Shown here in pieces: positions 60,029-64,000 of a stretch of DNA of 64,000 nt; position 1 is the first letter of the stretch; every line of letters begins with the position of its first letter. A program made the translations under genes and the position numbers. Under the pieces are notes generated by a model. It was not told the origin of the DNA and did no database searches. It saw only the letters and a list, made by a program, of their open reading frames with translations. This DNA comes from Paractinoplanes pyxinae (GTDB lineage Bacteria > Actinomycetota > Actinomycetes > Mycobacteriales > Micromonosporaceae): the NCBI RefSeq assembly GCF_026626335.1, contig NZ_JAPNTZ010000014.1:186001-250000 (forward strand), given 5' to 3'.

Positions 60029-61669
60029 TCAGGCGGCCAGCCGGCCGGCGGCGTGGTTGGCCGCGGCGTACCCGAAGGTCAGGCCCTGGCCGATGGTGGC
60101 GCCCGGGCCCGGGTAGACCCGGCCGAAGGCGTTGCCCGCCGCGTTGCCGGTCGCGTACAGGCCCTCGATGACGCTGCCGTCGGCGCGCAGGGCCCGGCCC
60201 AGCCCGTCGGCGCGGATGCCGCCGCACGTGCCGAGATCGCCCGGCACCACCTTCACCGCGTAGAACGGGCCCTGGTCGATCGGTCCCAGGCAAGGGTTCG
60301 GCTTGATGGTCGGGTCGCCGTAGTAGCGGTCGTACGCGCTGTCGCCCCGGTGGAAGTCGTCGTCGCGGCCCGCAGCGGCCTGCACGTTGAAGCGCTCGAC
60401 GGTGGCCGGCAGCTCGGTGAGCCCGAGCTGCTTCGCCAGATCGGCCAGGCTGCCGGCCTTGGCGGCGATCCCGGCGTCGTACCAGGCGGCGGGCAGCGGC
60501 TGACGCGGGAAGATGCCACCGCCGAAGACGTAGCGGTTGCGGTAGCGCTGATCGAACACCATCCACACCGGAAGCTGCTGCTGGATCAGGATCTGACCCG
60601 CGGTCATGTAGTTGACAGCTTCGTTCATGAAACGACGGCCCTGCTGGTTGACGATGATCTGGCCGGGCAGAGACCGTTCGGCCAGCAGTGGCGCGGGCAT
60701 CGGGCCGGGCGCGGGCACGGCCGGGAACCACCACGCCTCGTTCATGAACGCCAGGTCGGCGCCGGCCGCCTGCGCGATCGGCAAGATGTCGCCGGTGTTC
60801 TCCGGGTTGCCCAGCGACCACTCGGTGTCGAGCTGCTCCGACTGGTGCTCATGGCGCAGCGCCCGGTTGCGGTCGAAGCCGCCGGCCGACAGCAGAACGC
60901 CGCGCGATGCACGTACGGTCAATTCCTGGCCGTTCTTGTTCACGACGACACCGGTGACACGGCCATCTTCGATCACAAGGTGTTTGAGTGGCGTCTCGAA
61001 CCAGACAGGAATGCGCGCCGCGCGCACACCGGCGAACAACCCGGCGGCCAACGCGCTGCCGCCGGCCGCGTACTCGCGACGAACGGCCAGCCCGCCGAGT
61101 CCGAGACCGAGCAGACGCGCGCCGGTGACGATGCCGCGCGGGTGGCGAGCGACGAGGTTCAGCCACTTGTACGTACGACCAGAGACGGGCATCGGGAACG
61201 GCGCGGCCAGTGCCGGTGGGCGCAAACGCGCACGGTCGGCGCCCAACCGGCGTACGTCGAAGGGCTTGGGCTCCATCGCCCGGCCGGTCGCCGAGCCGCC
61301 GGGCAGCTCGGGGAAGTAGTCGGCGTAGCCCTGCATCCACTGGAACTTCAGCGGGGTGCGGCGCCGGAGCACGTCGACCGCCGCCGGGCCGTGACGCAAA
61401 TGGGTGCCCCAGCGTGACTCCGGGGTTTCGCCCGCGGTCACATTGCGCAGATATTCGCCGGCGCGCTCGGTGTCGTCGGACACGCCCGCCTCGCGCAGCA
61501 GCGCGTTGCCCGGCACCCAGAAGCCGCCGCCGGACAGCGCGGTCGAACCGCCGAAGTACCGCGACTTCTCCACGATCAGAACAGACAGCCCAGCTTCGGC
61601 CGCGGCCAGCGCAGCCAGCATGCCAGTGCCGGAACCCACCACCACGAAGTCGAAGCTCAGATCATCCAT
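60029..61669 (-). CDS. FAD-dependent 3-ketosteroid delta-1-dehydrogenase-like protein
   Basis: A 546-residue FAD_binding_2 flavoprotein. FAD motif VVGSGTGMLAALAAAEAG at the N-terminus with VEKSRYFGGSTALSGGG, a substrate-binding middle, TCGGIRADGLGRAL, and a C-terminal YPGPGATIGQGLTFGYAA with the catalytic Tyr and the conserved Gly known in KstD. It should introduce a double bond into a steroid A ring or a similar ketone. It is divergent from a TetR gene, which probably controls it. Confidence 0.85.
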   Translation of the reverse strand: MDDLSFDFVVVGSGTGMLAALAAAEAGLSVLIVEKSRYFGGSTALSGGGFWVPGNALLREAGVSDDTERAGEYLRNVTAGETPESRWGTHLRHGPAAVDVLRRRTPLKFQWMQGYADYFPELPGGSATGRAMEPKPFDVRRLGADRARLRPPALAAPFPMPVSGRTYKWLNLVARHPRGIVTGARLLGLGLGGLAVRREYAAGGSALAAGLFAGVRAARIPVWFETPLKHLVIEDGRVTGVVVNKNGQELTVRASRGVLLSAGGFDRNRALRHEHQSEQLDTEWSLGNPENTGDILPIAQAAGADLAFMNEAWWFPAVPAPGPMPAPLLAERSLPGQIIVNQQGRRFMNEAVNYMTAGQILIQQQLPVWMVFDQRYRNRYVFGGGIFPRQPLPAAWYDAGIAAKAGSLADLAKQLGLTELPATVERFNVQAAAGRDDDFHRGDSAYDRYYGDPTIKPNPCLGPIDQGPFYAVKVVPGDLGTCGGIRADGLGRALRADGSVIEGLYATGNAAGNAFGRVYPGPGATIGQGLTFGYAAANHAAGRLAA

Positions 61670-61689
61670 GCTGTGACGGTAAGCTCACG

Positions 61690-61699
61690 TTTCATGAAA
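61690..61699. promoter_or_regulatory. Palindrome TTTCATGAAA between KstD-like and TetR genes
   Basis: A perfect 10-bp palindrome lies in the 42-bp gap between the two divergent starts (61669 and 61712). A TetR operator would be expected here, although these are usually longer. It also overlaps the alternative ATG at 61694. Confidence 0.35.
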
Positions 61700-61711
61700 G
61701 GCAACACCCTG

Positions 61712-62269
61712 ATGCCATTGGACGAGACGACCCGGCGTACGCGGGGCTTGCAGCGCGGTCCCCGCAGCGTGCAGGTGGTCGAGAGCGTGCGGGCGGCCAC
61801 CCTCTCCGAGATGGCGCGGGCCGGCTACGCGGGCATGACCATCGACGGCGTGGCCAAGGCGGCCGGCGTCAACCGCACGACGATCTACCGGCGCTGGCCG
61901 TCGAAAGCCGCGCTTCTGGCCGCAGTGGTCGAACCCTTGCTCGAGACGTACGAGTCCGACCCGGCGACCGGCTCGGTGCGCGGCGACCTGTTGGCGTTGC
62001 TGCTCATGGTGCGCGACAACGCCGCACGGCCCGAGGGTCGCGCGATGATCGAAGCTGTCCGTTCCGGCGCCGGCGAACTGGGCGACCTGCTGACGACAGT
62101 GACCGTGCGGGCGCTGGCTCCCTTCCGGCGGGCCTTGGCCGGCCTGCCCGACGCCGACGTGGTCGCTCATCTGGCGTTCTACGGCGTGGTCATGTGGGAC
62201 CAGACGCACGACGGGCCGCCCACCGACGACGATTGCGCGCACCTGGCGGACATCCTGTTGCGTTCCTGA
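61712..62269 (+). CDS. TetR-family transcriptional regulator
   Basis: A 185-residue regulator with the helix-turn-helix VRAATLSEMARAGYAGMTIDGVAKAAGVNRTTIYRRWPSKAALLAAVV and a TetR_C_33-like helical domain. ATG 61712 has AAAGG at nine bases; 61694 and 61673 are alternatives. KstR and other TetR repressors commonly control steroid-degradation genes, but this one is not recognisably KstR. Confidence 0.88.
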   Translation: MPLDETTRRTRGLQRGPRSVQVVESVRAATLSEMARAGYAGMTIDGVAKAAGVNRTTIYRRWPSKAALLAAVVEPLLETYESDPATGSVRGDLLALLLMVRDNAARPEGRAMIEAVRSGAGELGDLLTTVTVRALAPFRRALAGLPDADVVAHLAFYGVVMWDQTHDGPPTDDDCAHLADILLRS

Positions 62270-62313
62270 CTGTCGCCTTGTGAGCGAGTCGCTCACAATC
62301 GCACGCTGACCGC

Positions 62314-62958
62314 ATGACCGACGATTCGCGCATCGAACGTTCGGCGAACGTTCCGCAGACCGAAGCCGCGGCTGATCCGGACAACCTGCGGACGGCGTAT
62401 GAGCAGCTCTGCTCGAGCTATCGCGCGATCGACGACTTTCGCGCGAAGCTGCTCGGATTCCTGCCGTTGGTGACCGACGGCGGCCTGATCCTGTTGACCG
62501 GGCGCTCGGCCGACATGCGCGAGGAGTTCTTCCGGCCGGTCGGGCTGTTCGGCCTCGCCGTCACGGCCGGGCTTCTGGCCTACGAGATGTTCGGCATCCG
62601 CAAGTGTCACGCGCTCGTCCGGGCCGGCCAGGATCTTGAGTGTGCTCTCGGCCTACCGGTGGCCGGCGATCCGGACCACCATGGCGCGGGACAGTTCCTA
62701 CGCCGACCGCAAAGCCTGCTCGGGGTCGTCAACGAGCCGTTCGCCGCGGCCACCATCTATCCCGCTGTGCTGGCCGCCTGGACTTACCTTGCCCTGTACC
62801 GCGTCCCCGGTGGCCTCGCCGCCCGCGTGAGCGGCACGCTCTTCGTCGCCGGCTTCGTTCTCATCCTGGTCTACGACCAACTGCTCAAGCACGACGTGAT
62901 CGACGAATGGGCGCGCCAATTCAAGAACTGGCGCAAGCGGCTCCTGGCGTCGCTGTGA
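62314..62958 (+). CDS. Hypothetical membrane protein
   Basis: A 214-residue protein with a soluble N-terminal part (TAYEQLCSSYRAIDDFRAKLLGFLPLVTDGGLILL), helices near residues 45-62, 72-92, 145-165 and 172-190, and a basic C-terminal tail (FKNWRKRLLASL). I do not recognise a named family. Its last 48 codons-worth of sequence around the stop has been duplicated downstream as a 55-bp repeat. Confidence 0.7.
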   Translation: MTDDSRIERSANVPQTEAAADPDNLRTAYEQLCSSYRAIDDFRAKLLGFLPLVTDGGLILLTGRSADMREEFFRPVGLFGLAVTAGLLAYEMFGIRKCHALVRAGQDLECALGLPVAGDPDHHGAGQFLRRPQSLLGVVNEPFAAATIYPAVLAAWTYLALYRVPGGLAARVSGTLFVAGFVLILVYDQLLKHDVIDEWARQFKNWRKRLLASL

Positions 62959-63173
62959 CAGCCGGGCGCGCCGATTCATGATCGGCGCAAGCGGCGTCTG
63001 TGACTGCTGGGCGCGCCGACTCGAGAGACGGCGCACGCTGACTCTGGCGTCGCTGCGACCGCTGGGCGTGTCGATTCGTGATTGGCGCAAGCGGCTTCTG
63101 GCGTCGCAATGACCGCTAGGCGTGCCGATTCGAAAGACGGCGGGAGCTGCGTCTGGCGTCGCTGTGACCGTGC
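62911..63173 (+). repeat. 55-bp tandem array made from the 3' end of the preceding gene
   Basis: Five copies start at 62911, 62966, 63011, 63066 and 63120 (one shortened to 45 bp). The first is coding and includes the stop codon of the membrane protein gene; the others repeat the same GCGCGCC...GGCGCAAGCGG...CTGGCGTCGCTGTGACC pattern with drift. The gene's end was therefore copied four times into the spacer. No gene is visible between 62959 and 63245. Confidence 0.88.
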
Positions 63174-63245
63174 ACGCAGCCGGCCGCCGTGGTCGCCGGT
63201 GGCGTCCCCCTGCGCCGCCGGAGCGCAGGGGGAGCAGGGGTGCGA

Positions 63246-64000
63246 CTACTTGCGGTTGTAGAGGCGCATGGTCAGGGTGCCGAAGATCAGGACGAGGGCG
63301 GCGCTGGCGATGAAGGTCCACATGATCTCGGCCATGTCGGGGGAGCCGGCCATGATGGAGCGGATCGCGGACACCAGGTGGCTGATCGGGTTGACCTTCA
63401 CGAAGGCCTGCAGCCAGCCGGGCATGGTGCTGGGGTCGACGAAGACGTTGCTGAGGAACGTCAGCGGGAACAGCACGAGCATGCTGACGCCCATCACCGA
63501 CTTCTCGGAGCGCAGGAACAGGCCGAACATCGTCCAGATCCACGAGAACGCGAACGAGAAGACGACCAGCAGGGCCATGCCGCCGATCACCCCGACGAAG
63601 CCGCCCTCGGGGCGGAAGCCGAGGATCAGGCCGACGACCATGATGGTGGTTGCGGCCAGGATGTAGCGCAGCACGTCGCCGAAGATCATGCCGACCAGGG
63701 CCGCGGGCCGCCACACGGGCAGCGTGCGGAAGCGGTCGAACACGCCCTTCTCGATGTCGGTGTTGAGGCCGACGCCGGTGTACATCGTGATCATGACGAC
63801 GCTGGTGACCATGATGCCGGGCAGGAAGAACTGCAGGTATTCGCCCGTCGAGCCGGCCAGCGCGCCGCCGAACAGGTACGTGAACATCAGCGTCATGATG
63901 ATCGGGAACGCGGTCACGTCGAACAACTGCTCGGGCACGTGCTTGATCTTCAGGATGGCCCGCCAGCCGAAGGTCAGCGAGGCCGTCCACGCGCTCGGGC
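63246..64000 (-). CDS. ABC-2 type (DrrB-like) drug exporter permease, 5' end outside window
   Basis: The frame continues off the right edge through AWTASLTFGWRAILK and HVPEQLFDVTAFPIIMTLMFTYLFGGALAG, the typical start region of DrrB-type ABC-2 permeases. Six helices are expected; those seen include VTSVVMITMYTG, VLRYILAATTIMVVGLILG and SAALVLIFGTLTM before the stop. The family exports drugs such as daunorubicin together with a DrrA ATPase, which should lie to the right. Confidence 0.88.
   Translation of the reverse strand, partial: PSAWTASLTFGWRAILKIKHVPEQLFDVTAFPIIMTLMFTYLFGGALAGSTGEYLQFFLPGIMVTSVVMITMYTGVGLNTDIEKGVFDRFRTLPVWRPAALVGMIFGDVLRYILAATTIMVVGLILGFRPEGGFVGVIGGMALLVVFSFAFSWIWTMFGLFLRSEKSVMGVSMLVLFPLTFLSNVFVDPSTMPGWLQAFVKVNPISHLVSAIRSIMAGSPDMAEIMWTFIASAALVLIFGTLTMRLYNRK

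Overview
The window is about 72% GC-like actinobacterial chromosome: dense GTG/ATG starts, 1-4 nt gene overlaps, Gram-positive lipoproteins and secreted proteins, many SDR, VOC, TetR, MarR, WYL and MocR families, a cobalamin riboswitch in front of a class Ia ribonucleotide reductase, a snapalysin, and mannan-degrading enzymes. This suits a Micromonosporaceae-type filamentous soil organism (for example an Actinoplanes relative). That placement is inference from gene content; no rRNA or tRNA is visible.

Layout. 1-5.1 kb: FG-GAP protein fragment, SDR, two ABC ATPases (one degenerate), PepSY membrane protein, VOC protein, all on the minus strand. 5.4-11.1 kb: a HhH-GPD DNA glycosylase, then the nrdAB operon preceded by two NrdR-like boxes and a cobalamin riboswitch. 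11.1-12.7 kb: a [2Fe-2S] protein and FhuF-like ferric reductase pair. 13.4-17.6 kb: a tightly coupled five-gene operon (FecCD-type permease, lipoprotein binding protein, ATPase, methyltransferase, nitroreductase) flanked by two sites matching the nickel-responsive Nur box. 17.65-19.2 kb: a decay zone holding LuxR, MMPL and MFS remnants around an intact MBL-fold enzyme. 19.2-29 kb: oxidoreductases, an ECF41-type sigma factor with NDH-2 and a free-standing ECF41-like tail domain, further broken genes, and an AroE-like/NRAMP-like pair. 29-36 kb: signalling genes (response regulator, GGDEF-EAL protein, histidine kinase), TetR and snapalysin. 36-50 kb: small regulators with neighbouring enzymes, PhzF, isochorismatase, MscS, YccF and a Bax1-I protein. 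48.7-58.5 kb: ROK and LacI-like regulators, a sugar ABC importer, GH2 beta-mannosidase and secreted GH26 mannanase, which together look like a mannan-utilisation locus. 58.5-64 kb: esterase, monooxygenase, a KstD-like flavoprotein, TetR, a membrane protein and the end of a DrrB-type ABC-2 permease.

Two features stand out. First, the window is full of locus-specific tandem repeats (minisatellites). Those inside genes (nrdA 48 bp, FhuF-like 72 bp, GH2 30 bp and 15 bp) have periods divisible by three and keep the frame. Most of those between genes (17, about 39-40, 51, 55, 85 and about 93 bp) do not, and several are visibly made by re-duplicating the 5' or 3' end of the adjacent gene. Second, the Nur-box-flanked operon is a good candidate for an uncharacterised nickel (or related metal) chelate uptake and processing system. 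Many partial genes with clean internal deletions accompany the repeats, so short-range duplication and deletion seems unusually active here.
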